A DNA stretch of 64,000 bases from Ceratorhiza oryzae-sativae (lineage: Eukaryota > Basidiomycota > Agaricomycetes > Cantharellales > Ceratobasidiaceae), in assembly GCA_030998015.1 (NCBI GenBank), contig JARWMV010000233.1, positions 1,178,001 to 1,242,000 of the forward strand. The letters are read 5' to 3'. Of the stretch, positions 37,074-48,990 are shown in pieces. Both the position numbers and the translations under genes were made by a program. The stretch's first letter is position 1; the number at the start of each line of letters is the position of its first letter. The notes beneath the pieces are model-generated. The model was not told where the DNA came from. It made no database searches and saw only the letters and a program-made list of their open reading frames with translations.

Positions 37074-37747
37074 ATTGACTGCTAACAGCACCCATAATAA
37101 TCTCCCTCTTGTCAGGTTTCAAGAGAAAACCCACCCTGCTCAATCACACCCAACCTGAACCAGTTGCCAACCTTCAAACAACATACCCTGGATCAATTAC
37201 ATACTGGGTCCCCTGGGGTTCAAGAACAACATTCCCAGCTTGGGTTTCACCATAGCTGGATAGTGGAAGATGGCAAGCAACACCTTTCCAGCTGCCTCAT
37301 TCCCATAGTCCATCAGGACTTTGAAAAACCCACAAAGGACATCTGCAGTGTCCAAACTTTGACATCCTTTCCAACTAATCCCTGGTTTGTGTGGAGCATA
37401 TCAATTAAAGTTGGGAGGTAGGTTGAATCAAGCAGTGCCAACAAGGCTGGTGAGGCTGGCTAGCAGTAGAGGTGGAAGATGCATGAGATGGGCATGTGTT
37501 GTTGCAGCTTACTGTGAGTGTAACAGGATTTATCCTCTTACATAACAGTTGTAGGAGGGCATCCAGCAAAGGTCCTGCAAGCAGGATTTTTTTTGCCAAA
37601 AGCATGAGCATCAGGTCAACATGCCCAGTTCTGACAGACCGTGTGTTAGATGTCTCTGAATTGCTGTTTGATCAATCAATGGTGTTGCACGATTGTCAAA
37701 GCGTGGAGACAACATTGTCTAAATCAACAGAACTGTATGCATAAAAG
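37074..37747. other. Repeat-island sequence, no gene
   Basis: Between the solo LTR and the LINE remnant. AT-rich, no recognisable frame or repeat boundary. Confidence 0.4.
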
Positions 37748-38338
37748 GTGACGGTTGTGCCTGGTGCACATCATTGGATGGGCCAGGATTTACAGCTTCG
37801 CAATATCACCTCACATGACAAATTGCATGCTCCCTCGTGTGGCACGACCAAAACCAAAACTTTGTCACCCTCTCCAAGTCCCTCACTAAAGAAGGGAACG
37901 CCTGGTATACGGTTGGGGGGTTGGAAGGCTCTCTCAATCGGACAACACCTGTTGGACAACCACCCTCACATCGCCTTCATTTTGCTCACCACCAAGAGAT
38001 GGCGGGCTCGGGCGTGTGTCTTATTCAGGTATATTACGAGGGACAGTCACCTCTACATACTCAACCTTGCCGATTCGCCTAGGTGTAAGGGCTGCCACCA
38101 AGCAGAGCAGACGGCCATGTACTTTGCCCTCAACTGTCCGAAGTTTCCCGTTTTCCGGCAGCGAGCTGACCCCCAGCGGGGGCGCATATACCCCTTGCAT
38201 TCTCCAAGTGGCTATAACAATACTCGACTTGAAAATACACGCATGACAGGCTCGAAGAACCAACCGGATGTAGCATTCACAAACTATTCTACACTGAAAA
38301 AAAAAAGAGGAAACCCTTTTGAAAATTCGATAGAATGA
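37748..38338 (+). mobile_element. LINE (non-LTR retrotransposon) 3' remnant
   Basis: The open frame carries RYITRDSHLYILNLADSPRC then KGCHQAEQTAMYFALNCPKF and VFRQRADP. This is the C-x2-C..H/N..C zinc-binding tail found at the C terminus of fungal LINE reverse transcriptases (zf-RVT type). Upstream phrases such as WHDQNQNFVTLSKSLTKEG are in another frame, so the copy is frameshifted. An A-run of ten at about 38297 follows the coding remnant, as expected at a LINE 3' end. The 5' part is missing. Confidence 0.6.
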
Positions 38339-38342
38339 GACT

Positions 38343-41094
38343 TTACTGGCACTCAGGCGGCACCTTGAACCCATTAATGCTTGGGTTCCTGGCCACTCCG
38401 AGCTTCTTAGCGTCGGTTCCCTAGACAAAAATCAATTCAATCAGCACAACCCAAACGAGGAGATGCGCATAAGAAAAGATGACGCACTAATCCACGACTG
38501 GCAAACCCAGCCCACAACAAACACTTGTTCTCGCCACCCGTCAGCGCAGCATCGGCAGCGATAATCGCATCGCGCGCTTGGACGAATGTGGGATTGCACG
38601 GCTGCAGCTTCATTCCGTTTACGACGAGCCTGAAACGGGGCGGGGCGAGCTGATTAGAATCCTGGACTGCGGTGATGATACAAACTTGGACTCACTGAAG
38701 TGCGAGCGTATTTCCCTTTCTAGGAACAAGCTGCTTGGCACCGTTCCTCCGGACGAAGGTTTTGTAGAAATTAGCGTCGGACGACGGGAAGAGCGAATCA
38801 GAAAAGCCGTGCTTCTCGATAAGCTTATTCGACACGACCCAGAGCATCTCGGCCCAAACTTCACCAATGCCGTGCTGGAAAATTTTCAAGATGAGTATGC
38901 CGCTTTGGCAAGATTGAAATGTACCACGTACGACTTCACGCCAGTCGAGTCGTTGCAGGAAATCATACTTGGACGGATTGATCGTATCATCCTACAGTAA
39001 AGAAATATCCATCAGATCCCCGCCACTCATCCAATCGATACTCCTACTCACCGTGGAATAGATAAAGTGGCGGATGCCCGCAGTGTTGTTGATCGCCCAA
39101 GCGGCAATAGGATAGTCCGAGTATGTCTTGGTACTACGAACAGTCGTAGCGATCCAATCTCCCCAGCCTTCGCCCATTCCGCCGGCTTGGTTCGTATTGA
39201 GGCATCTAACATTACTAGGACCACCAGTCAGGCGAGTCGACAGACCGTGGGATAATTCGTGGATGAGGATCCCAGCGTCAAGTCCACCGTCACGGAAGGG
39301 CTTGGCAGCATTCCAGAGGAACATACGGCAGCGACCGTTGGTGCCATCAGGAGGCTACGCGAAAGGCTTGATTGAGAAACTTGGTGCACCAAATGGGAGG
39401 CCAAGCTCACCGTGAAAAAGTTGGCATTATTGAACCCACTGCTATCCTGCCCGTCGACAATAATACCATCACCCTCGGTTCCGCCCTTGCCGAAGTTGTA
39501 CTGCTGGAAGTTTCCGCTGACTTCGTCGAATCCATACTGATACAACAAGTCGTGATAGGTGTTGGACAAGTAGAACAATTGGGTGAGGGTCGCGTTGACG
39601 TATTTCCTTGGTTCGCGTGTCTGCCAGCCTTCTTCCCAGGGGTTTGCACCATAGGGGAAATCGAAGACGAGCTCGGGGCCGCCGTCAGGGCGGGGGTTGG
39701 CCTTCCAGTCATCGTCTCCCAGCCAGTTGGACTGAACGATAACCTATATGCGCAACACATATCCTCATAAATTAAAGCCCATTCGGAATAAATAGCATCA
39801 CTCACATTATTCCCAACGGTAGTCGTATAATTCACAATAGTGTCGGCCGATAGGTCCGGGTGCGCATTGACAGGGTCATTGCGAGCCGGAACCGAGTGCC
39901 ACCCAATCGGCGACGCAGTCTTATCGTACGGGGATACCTCCAAGGTTCTGTTCCCACTCTCGGGATCGTTGATACCCCACTTCCAGACTCGGTACGTCCC
40001 ACCAGGAGAGCTGGGCGAGGGCACAGGCGCAGACATGGGTTCCTCGGACGAAGCGAGTCGAACGATCGCCTCGACTACTGGGTACTCGGCCCCAAATACG
40101 CTCTCGCCAAAGACCTTGGCCTGAAACGCGCTTAGCCATCCGTCGGACCGCGGAGCGGGGGCGTCCTTGACCCAGTCGGCGGAAGCGATGATCTTGGTTG
40201 GGTCGTAGGCCGAGACAAAGGCCTCGTAATGGTTGTCCTTCATCTCGACCTCGAGGTGCCATGCGAGGTTGAGCTGGTTGTGGGCGCGTCCGGGGGTGCG
40301 GGTCTGGACATAGGTCAGTCGGGCCTTGACGGGGGACAAAATGCCAGGGAGAGACGAGACAGTCCAGCAGTCAGTGCTGAACGCGTCGGAACACTGGTGA
40401 CGAGTGGCAGAGGCAGATTCTATGTACACGTTCGACGGCAAGTCGTCGGGATAGGCGGCCAGAGTAAAGAAGAAGGCTGCAGCAGCGGGGTTGGTCGGCT
40501 TGCCACGTGCAGCATACAACGAGGCAGCAGCACGAATGCGGTCCAGAGAAACATCGCACGCAAACGGGTCGGAGCCTTCAGGGATCTCGGTACAGTATGT
40601 CTCTTGGCTCCACTCGGGCCAGCGCAAGATGTCGGATTGATCGCCTGTAAAAACCTGTAGCCACGTGATAGCCATGTCAGTGCGAGATATACGGGGCATT
40701 GGCCTGGGTCACCTACCGAACTGCCGTAGCTCAGGACTTGGCCATCGCGGATGTTCAAGTTCACGTCGCCGTCCGCAACCTCGATGCCGTTTACGAGCTG
40801 GCGGACATAGACGTGAGAGATGCCCGTGTTCTGGTCGGTGTACGAATCCTCGCGAATGCGGAAATCCGAGACGCCGTGGATGTGCTCCGTCAGAAAACGA
40901 CGCGCAACGACATGCGGATGAGCATGCGAAGATGCAACACTGGGGATCGAAGGCGGGTTCGTGACGAACTCGGCATTCGGCAAAGGCTGCTTGAAGGAAA
41001 GAGACTTGCGGGTGGCCCCGTGAGCCTGGGCTCCGGAAGCCAGCGCAGTGAGAGCGATAGAAGAGAAAGCGAGACGACGCCCAGAGATGCCCAT
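38343..41094 (-). CDS. Fungalysin metalloprotease 2 (M36), apparently intact
   Basis: Second secreted fungalysin. The signal peptide [20 protein letters not shown] (with …GAQA) is followed by a propeptide with [19 protein letters not shown]. The large exon 39780-40650 (approximately) covers the rest of the propeptide ([42 protein letters not shown]). The catalytic exons have [47 protein letters not shown] (zinc ligands) and GMGEGWGDW (third ligand). It ends with [35 protein letters not shown] and [13 protein letters not shown] with the stop at 38343-38345. Introns are GT..AG. It is closely similar to fungalysin 1, 6 kb away, and the repeat island separates them. Confidence 0.92.
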
Positions 41095-41152
41095 CTTGGG
41101 AGAGATGGAAGGGGGAGAAGGAGCTGTATGGTCCGCAATAGGACGCCTAGTG

Positions 41153-41159
41153 TTTTATA
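41153..41159 (-). promoter_or_regulatory. TATA box of fungalysin 2
   Basis: Minus-strand TATAAAA lies about 60 nt upstream of the start codon at 41094. Confidence 0.5.
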
Positions 41160-43679
41160 CATCTTCGCTGGGCGCCGACAATGCATGGCTGACAAGCGTG
41201 CCTCGATATTTTCTTCAACGATTTACAGAGAGGCAACGGGGACATGCTCTGCCCGGGTCGGCGGTACGAGGCCGTCGGAAGAGTCTAGGCTGCTGCCTGA
41301 GAGAAAACGGGGGTATTCAACGACCGCTGGTCAAGCGTATTCAGTAGCAGGCGTCTGCCGCTTCACTGTTTTTCCTAAATAGTAGGATTTGCCCAATTAG
41401 GATATATGCGAGTATGGTAATTTATCCAACAACGGTGCTGACCAAGCGCGTGATCCACAACCCGAAAACCTGTTGCGCCACAACGCAGCCGACCAACAAC
41501 GCCGTGGGTGCGGATGATCTCACAACATGCCCACCCAAAGCGGGCCCGGCCACCGGGGATTGCCAGATGCCCGGCCCAAGTGGGTGCGAACAGACGCGGA
41601 CAGCATCGCTTGGCGCAGGATACAGGCACAGAGCGCTCACGCCGGATGCAGAACGAGGGTAGAGGGCTCACATCCATCCGAACGCAGACACCCATGTGAT
41701 AATGCTATTCATTCCCAGAGCGCCGGAAGCTTTCTTTTCTGGCTTCCTGTCGCGCTCGAAAATGGCGTGCCAGGGGAATACGTCAAGATAACATTCAAAC
41801 GAGTCACATCCCAAATGCAGTATTTTTCCCAGAATTGGGTTCAGCTGCGGCATTTTGTGTTTATTAGGTGAAAATGGTCCCGGAGCGGCAAGGGCCGTGT
41901 GCTGTTGCGTTGGAGCACGAGTGTTGGGCGATGCAGAAGTCGGAAGAAAGTAAAGAAGTGTGAGAATGTTTCACGTGACCAAAGGAATCCACTTCGTTCG
42001 CCGGTCACCCGTCACTGCTACCCACTTGCTCGCCTTTCGGGCCATTTGCAACACGAGCGTAATCATCATATTTTTAAAAAAATCAAGCGGCGTACTGTCA
42101 TGCTAGGACTCGTGACTTGTTGAGAATGCCAGATGGGCATAGCCAAATACGCGACTCCTTGTTGAAGCATAACAAGTTTGAGACACCCCAAGAGGGACTT
42201 AACGTAGTGCAGGAAAAGATTGACCTCGCTGAGGGAGCGGACAATTAAGAGTGGGGAAAATATCACTGTAGTTAGAGGGGCTTGTCTATCGGCTTATATA
42301 GAACATAATGGAGAAAGTGTAGACATCGGCATGTATGTGAGAGAGGCATCTACGAAAGGAGGTACCACAGGAATATCCAAGTACAGGCGGAGGGAAAGAT
42401 ATAACATCGGTATTACATCGATGTGTGTGCGGGTTCGTTCAAAACTCCTTTCCAAAGGCCATGGGATTCACCACCGAGGTACGCTCACATTATCGAGGGC
42501 CGTTGTCTTTGCCTTTCCCGCTACCCACATTCTATCCGTATCCCCAATTTCCGTTTGTTACTCGAGCGCGCACGTTATCGAATGCGAAAACGTAGAGATA
42601 GCTAGACTCGTGTAATTGCTGGCGGCAACTCACATGATTATACTCCAGTAGGCCCAGCTGGATTATCAACCCAATACAATAGTGCTGACACTCCCAGTCC
42701 ACCGTATGATTTGGTTTATTTGGCATGATCTTCATAGATGGAACACACCAGCTATCCAGCTCAGTACCAAGGCTAACTCGATCGTAATTCTACTAGGTGG
42801 AGGGAACACTGATCCATGAGCGAGCACTTCCATGTGATTCTGACAGGCTTTCTTGAAGACGGAGATGTAGGCGACTTGGTGTGATGTAGCTATATGATTT
42901 GAGGGTATGTCTCATACTCGGAATGCTGTATGCGGTTTGCCTATCGCCTCTTATTTTATATCTTTGTGTTGTATGGTCATGCGTCTATTTTTTCAGGTCA
43001 CAGGGAATTCCGGACCATGAGTCAGTTCGAGTACAGGAGAGGGTTGAACATACCCGTTCTATCATCGATGTTATATGGATATTGCTCCTCTGCCCCCGCC
43101 TGTTGTCCAATATTCATGTCTTAACTCTATAATTAGATACGATTGTTAGACGCACCCGTGTATTCCCGTCATTCCCCGTACTCCTTTATATAACTGAATG
43201 AATACATCGCCTAGCTCTCCAGCGACTCCTCCCCTCCCACCGTCTGCTCTCCTATATTCTAGTCTAACCGCTTTGATCGCCTGTGCTAAGTCTCATTGAA
43301 GCGCTCTCATATTTGACGCTATTCAATATGAGGGCTATACTACACGGAAATTGACATGGAGAATAAATCCCCGATGGGACTGTGCAGTTAGCCACATACA
43401 CGCCTTAAGCGCCAAAAGACCGAATTTCCAAAGTCTACCAGACCATTAGCCAAAGCCTCCGGCGGGCGCGGGTAAACTCCGCCGACATTCCGTACACGAG
43501 AATTGAATGCCTAGCCACCACTGCCTTCTTGTGGCTCTCATCGAGTATTCCTGCTTGCGCACTGGAACCCCTGGGAGCGATTTGGCCAATCCGGCGCTTA
43601 TCGATAGATGTGGCTTTAAAAAGACGTGGCGAATCTGTTCAACCCCTGGATTGCCCCGAGGTCATCTAGACTTTGTGAG
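41160..43679. other. Intergenic, no gene recognised
   Basis: About 2.5 kb between fungalysin 2 and the first BTB gene. It has many short frames on both strands but no convincing domain, exon chain or RNA gene. Confidence 0.45.
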
Positions 43680-44633
43680 ATGTCTCAAGGTATGCAGAAT
43701 ATCTTAATGGATAGAATATTACGCTTGACGAGCGCGCATGCCTCCTGAGAAGGTTCTGTCGGTAAGCCCGTGGCCAAGAAGAAGCGCAACCCGAATTTCT
43801 ATTTCGACAATACGTTGGTCGTAATAGAGGTAGGAAAATCTGCCGGCATTTAATACTAATCTTGACCGTTCTTAAAGATAGAGGGTGAATTCTTCAACGT
43901 GCACAAGTACCAGCTCATGAAGTCCGAGACGTTTGCCGATATGTTTGCAACCGCGAAGAAGGACACAGACGAGGGATCTTCCGAGGAAAATCCCATTGTG
44001 CTTGATGGGGTCCGCGCGTCTGACTTTGAATGCTTGCTAACTGTTTTATATGCAACGTAAGAGGCAATATTCATCGCTCTCACCTATGCGGCAGCTAACA
44101 CAAATCCATCAACATTTCTCAGGCGATTCTCCTCCAATCAGCCCGTCCCAGCGGCCTCTCTAATTATCCCGGCATTCCGGCTCGCTAACAAATGGAACTT
44201 CAAAGAACTTCGTGCTTTTCTACTCCCCCTCGCTGAAAAGGAGCTGACCGACATCGATAAAATTCTATTCGCCCGCGAGTTCGACATTAAGGAGTGGCTG
44301 ACACCCACTCATGTGGCGCTTTGCAAGCGAACAGAACCATTTGCAACCGAAGAGGCTTACAAGCTTGGCGTCGATAGCCTTTTGTTCATTTATTCGATAC
44401 GGGAGGAGCAGAAACCCCTTCCTCAGAACGTTGAGCAAAACCTCGATGCGGGTCGTGAGGTCTGTGCCAACTGTCTAGGCATCAGCAACACATTTCAAGA
44501 CTATGGATGCAACGGCTACAGATGCAGTTGTTGCAACAATACCTCGAGACACTGTTTCACGCGGCCAAATGCCAAACCAACATCAATTGAAGAGAAAGTG
44601 AAACAATGGGTTCAAAAAGGATGTAAAATGTAG
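43680..44633 (+). CDS. BTB/POZ-domain protein, copy 1, with C-terminal Cys motif
   Basis: Protein-interaction protein of about 245 residues. Exon 1 is tiny (43680-43689, Met-Ser-Gln plus one base); the second exon gives GSVGKPVAKKKRNPNFYFDN. The BTB core follows: TLVVIE, FFNVHKYQLMKSETFADMF, EENPIVLDGVRASDFECLLT and VLYAT; then after an intron SLIIPAFRLANKWNFKELRA and a helical back region. The tail has CANCLGISNT…GCNGYRCSCCNN…HC, a C-x2-C / C-x2-C / C set that looks like a small zinc-binding module. All three introns are GT..AG in frame. Agaricomycete BTB genes of this type are numerous and their function is unknown; adaptor roles for Cul3 ligases or transcription are only inference. Confidence 0.85.
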
Positions 44634-46488
44634 CTTAAACCGATGTTTACTGAAAATTGTGGGTTGTTTGAATAAACGAATTATATAAGCTGGTTATCTG
44701 TTGTCGGGAAGGAAGCGGTTTAGAGCCGTTGAGTTCTGGCAGTAGCCAGAAACTGAGTCGATCACTTCAGCGTTAGTGGGATATCGTGATTTGAGGCATA
44801 ATTTGACTAATTGAAATTTGCCTGGTCCAATCACAAATTAACTTTTGAATATATGCGCAACCAAATGGCGAAAATTTGCCACCAATATGGGAATTACATC
44901 AGCAAAGTTCGACCCCGGGCGAGTCCTCGATATTGCCCTAATTTGTCTGTTGTGCATGTTGTCGAAGGGATTTATGCCGATGCAGCACGTGCCGTACTCC
45001 CCGGTCTCATCTGAAGGTCCCCTGGTGGCCACGAGGTACTACACACTTCTATGCTGTCAAAGACGCGGTTCTTGTGTACTATTTCGCAATGCAACCTTTC
45101 AGGAGGAACGACGGACGAGCGTTCAACGGATCGTTGTACGCTTGCTTGACACTGCGCAGAATTGCTTTGTAACCAAAACGCCGTTCAAAGATTCCGCTCA
45201 ACGCTCTGTGTAATCGTCCTCGTGAAACCCTCATACTATCCCTCTCGTATACGGTCCATATTTTCGTTTTTCTTTCACGTTCCATCGCATTGGGTGATTG
45301 CCGCCGCCCACTTGGCTGCATCTTGACACACGTGGAAAATTTGCTTCCATCTATGTGCCCCATTTGCCAGGAGGGGAGTTCGGAACTCTCTGTTCCCGCT
45401 GGCGCGGAGACTTCAAGCCTTTCAGAGGTGATGGTTATAATTATGACAATGTTCAAAACAATGCTATTCAATACTGCTCAACTGCTGCATGGATGGGCGA
45501 AGAGCTTCGTATATATCTATATTCATCAGCCGATGCTCCCCGCGTAGGAGTTTTGGTAGCTCGTTGCGGACTAGAGAGTCAGAGATTGATGTTAGTCTAT
45601 ACTTTACTAAGTTTCCTGATGATATAATAAAAATGGCAACTTAGTCGAAGCGAGATGTAACCTAAATAGGCCACATTTCCACGTGTAGTTCTGTGAGGCC
45701 ATTGAAGGGGTGGATGCCCAATGACAACCAAAACCTAATCTCGTTGTACACCTCGAGTTCACGACATCACCTCACCAACTGGCGCGCCCAAAGGTTTCGC
45801 GTATAGGGTAGTAACACACGAAGGCGATATGGCAATATATGACTCACTCGCCGACAGGTGCGCCTTCAGAGATTGCCAAGACAAGCGCGGAGGCTCTAGT
45901 TGCAGAGGACAATGGTGGGCTTCATCTGTTATACTCAAAGCGCTACAGCGGTCAAGTGGGACGGTCTTTTTTTTTTGGTTATATTCGTTCTATTGTATGC
46001 AAATAGAAAGGCTTTACATCAGCAAAGTCAAAGCACGTATAGAAATGCAGTGCCTGGAACTAAAAAGAGAGGTACAGGTGGGGACTAGCGGGGCGTGACG
46101 CTACGAGTGGGGTGTACGCACAGCGCGTGAGGCGCGTATAGGCTGTAAATTCACCTGGGATGGTCCATCGATCGAGAAAGGAGCTTGCGGCAGCGGCGAA
46201 TATTCCAGCATCATTGGGCACTGGGTGCGAGGCTAAAGATATTTGCTCCACAGGGGGAGAACCTGTGGCCACGATTCTTTCAACGACGCAGGCATGTTGA
46301 GCTCAGATCCCACGCATAGAATTTAGGGGTTAGCCTGAACCCTCTTCTCGCTATTCTTTTCCGGTATCCCCGTTTGCGCAATGAAGGTACCAATCCCAAG
46401 CCTGGCACTTATCGGTCGGGTGTGGCTATAAAAGCTGTGGCGAGATTGCTCAAGCTTCAGATTACCACGGGGTCGCCCACAGTTTAGC
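44634..46488. other. Intergenic between the BTB paralogues
   Basis: About 1.85 kb. A possible gene fragment at 45298-45627 is listed separately. An oligo-T run lies near 45970. Otherwise nothing supported. Confidence 0.4.
45298..45627 (+). pseudogene. Possible lectin-like gene fragment
   Basis: An open frame contains IYVPHLPGGEFGTL, DNVQNNAIQYCSTAAWMGEE and LRIYLYSSADAPRVGVLV, which has coding-like residue use and vaguely resembles blades of fungal fucose-lectin-type propellers (an 'a.W..g..lRvYy' pattern). No full domain, start or exon chain could be assembled. Treat as a weak lead. Confidence 0.25.
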
Positions 46489-47433
46489 ATGCCTAAAGGT
46501 ACGATATAAAAAGCCATTTCACGTCAGTAAGGCTGAAACGTGTAGCATCAAAGGTTCTGAAGTTAAGCCTGTCGAGAAGAAGATCCGCAACTCGAAGTTC
46601 TTTTTCGACAATACCCTAGTGGTCATTGAGGTAAGCATCACATTTTCACATTTTCACCGAGAAAAATTGAATACCGGTTGAAGATAGAAAATATGCTCTT
46701 TAATGTGCACAAGTATCAGCTCATGAAATCCGAGACGTTCGCCAGTATGTTTGCAACGGCAAAACAAGACACAACGGAAGGATCCTCCGAAGAGCACCCA
46801 ATCGTACTACAAGGAGTCAAGGCATCTGACTTCGAGTGCCTTTTGACAGTTCTATATGCTACGTGAGGAATTCTCTTAAATCACTCCAGCAACAAGCTTA
46901 ACCCTCATGTTATGTTCGCTAGTCGCTTCTCCACCAATCAACCCGCACCCGAGGCCTCCTTGATCATACCAGCATTCCGTCTGGCCAACAAATGGAACTT
47001 CAAGGATCTACGTGCCTTCCTGCTCCCGCTTGCGGAGAAAGAACTAGGCGACATCGACAAGATTATATTCGCGCGGGAATTCGACATCAAGGAATGGCTG
47101 GCACCCGCGCATATAGCCCTGTGCAAGCGGAAGGAGCCATTGACAACCGAAGAGGCTCACAAAATTGGGATTGATAGCCTCTTATTCATCTACCGCACTC
47201 GAGAAGAACATAAGCCGCCTCCTCCAAACGTTGAGCAAAATGTTGATGCGGGCCGCAATGTCTGTTTTATGTGCTTAGGCATGGGCCCCACTTATCAACA
47301 GTACTCATCCGGTAACGCCACGTGCAGCGGCTGTAGTAACGCGAGGTTCTGCTTCACACGAAACAATAACTACAAGACGCCAGCGATTGATCTGAAAGTT
47401 AAGGAGTGGGTTCAGAATGGGTGTAAAATTTAA
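46489..47433 (+). CDS. BTB/POZ-domain protein, copy 2, paralogue of copy 1
   Basis: Tandem paralogue with the same four-exon structure: exon 1 is Met-Pro-Lys plus one base (46489-46498), then GSEVKPVEKKIRNSKFFFDN, TLVVIE, LFNVHKYQLMKSETFASMF, EEHPIVLQGVKASDFECLLT and VLYAT, then SLIIPAFRLANKWNFKDLRA and EFDIKEWLAPAHIALCKRKE. The C-terminal Cys set is conserved as CFMCLG…TCSGCSN…FC. Intron positions and phases match copy 1, so the two arose by duplication of the whole gene. Long identical stretches (RAFLLPLAEKEL, FAREFDIKEWL) show that constraint is strong or the duplication fairly recent. Confidence 0.85.
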
Positions 47434-48990
47434 CTTTAGAAGGCATTTTTCGAAATATGACGTTGTTTGGCCCCTTACATAGTGCAAGTTGTGATCACTT
47501 TAATCGGCCTCGATCTTCAGGAGCGAATTTCAAGGCACAAGGCTATATGACTCTCGCCTTGTCCACTGCTTTTCCTTGTTATTAATCTGACATATTCTAC
47601 ATTACAATCGTGTGCACCTACCGTATAATCTACCTACCATTGTTGAAGATCGCACGCTCGGATCTCGTGATGATCTGATGTCTCAGTTTACCCGCCGCGC
47701 ATATATGCATCCCCGTTATTCGTCTCACAGTTTGATGTATATGAGCGCACCTGTAAAACGTAGAAGATCAATCAGATATTCATTTGTCTTTAATTTTACG
47801 GCACGCACACGCGAAGTCATCGCTATTAAAGACGAAAGGCTTTAATAAAAAATGCTGCCAGCACGTGATCGATGCAGCATGCAACTCGTTCGGCGAATAC
47901 AGCGAAAGCTGGTCACCAAGTGGGCGCTTAAAGCGGCCCCATTTCAGGACAAGAATATCAGAAAGCTCGGCCTCAGTAGCATACAAGCGAATCGCGTCAT
48001 GGTCCTAAGCCTCGGTCACAACTCATGATCCGTTCTCCTTGCATCGTGGAACTTCACAATACATACATTATATCGGCGTGACCTTACGTTGGTGGTGACA
48101 ACCAAGCGTAGTAGACTATTCGTTTATTAATCCTGGTTTGGCAAGCTAATCGCAAGACGAGTCCAGGTGCTGCGAATGCCTTTGGATGAAGAGTCATGTT
48201 TTCGAACCCAAATGCATGACAAAATCATGATTGACAATCTTCGCCCTCGGGAAACACAGTTTTTTTTTGGTGAGCACAGATGGGCTTCTGTATAAACTAC
48301 CACTTTAGTTTCATCCGCTTCTTTTCTCTCAACACTCGGATGGTATGTGCGGAGCACGCTTCGCTCTGTTTTTGGTCGTGGAGCCTCAATCTAATACCAA
48401 TAGCAATTTTGCGTATCACATTTAGGTCCATTTTGGCATGGCCAACCTGATTTTGCACCAATCTCAACAGTAGGATTCTCCAGTTCCACAGAGTCAATCC
48501 GCGCTTATTATACGGGCAAGGGGGCGAACCGGTAGCTCAACGATCATGGAGATTTCGAAGCGGAGCATGTTAAGAGGACAACAAATGCCATCGATTTGAC
48601 TTAACCTGCGAGCTCAGCTGGTTGGGTCTTCCGTCATCCAAAGTTATCCAGGGTTCGGCTGGCGTTATACGGGCACCAAAGAGAACCTCTGAGATCTCGA
48701 GTATACCCAGGTTTGCTGAACTTTTTGTTTTGTTCTGATTGCACATCATGATTCTGTCTTGGTAATGCAATCCGACAGATTTGGTAAGAACATCAACTGA
48801 CCGAATCAGTCGCCAAACCCGTTTCACTAGCAGGAAATATCACCTCCAAGGCTTTAATTCATCCTCGGATTACGAGTATCGGAGAGAACAAAAAATTATA
48901 CATGCGCCTGCAGGATTTACATTTCAAACATCCGCACTACAGTAGCTCCAGTTTTCCCTTGAGTCCATGTAAGCAACGATAGATTTAATA
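47434..48990. other. Intergenic, no gene recognised
   Basis: About 1.55 kb between BTB copy 2 and the convergent F-box gene. No supported feature. Confidence 0.45.

Noticed and set aside
38021..38428. 135-codon minus-strand frame
   Set aside because: Antisense to the LINE remnant and running into the fungalysin 2 tail in another frame.
40229..40660. 143-codon plus-strand frame
   Set aside because: Antisense to the large exon of fungalysin 2.
40699..41382. 227-codon plus-strand frame
   Set aside because: Covers the antisense of the fungalysin 2 signal peptide and propeptide; no family signature of its own.
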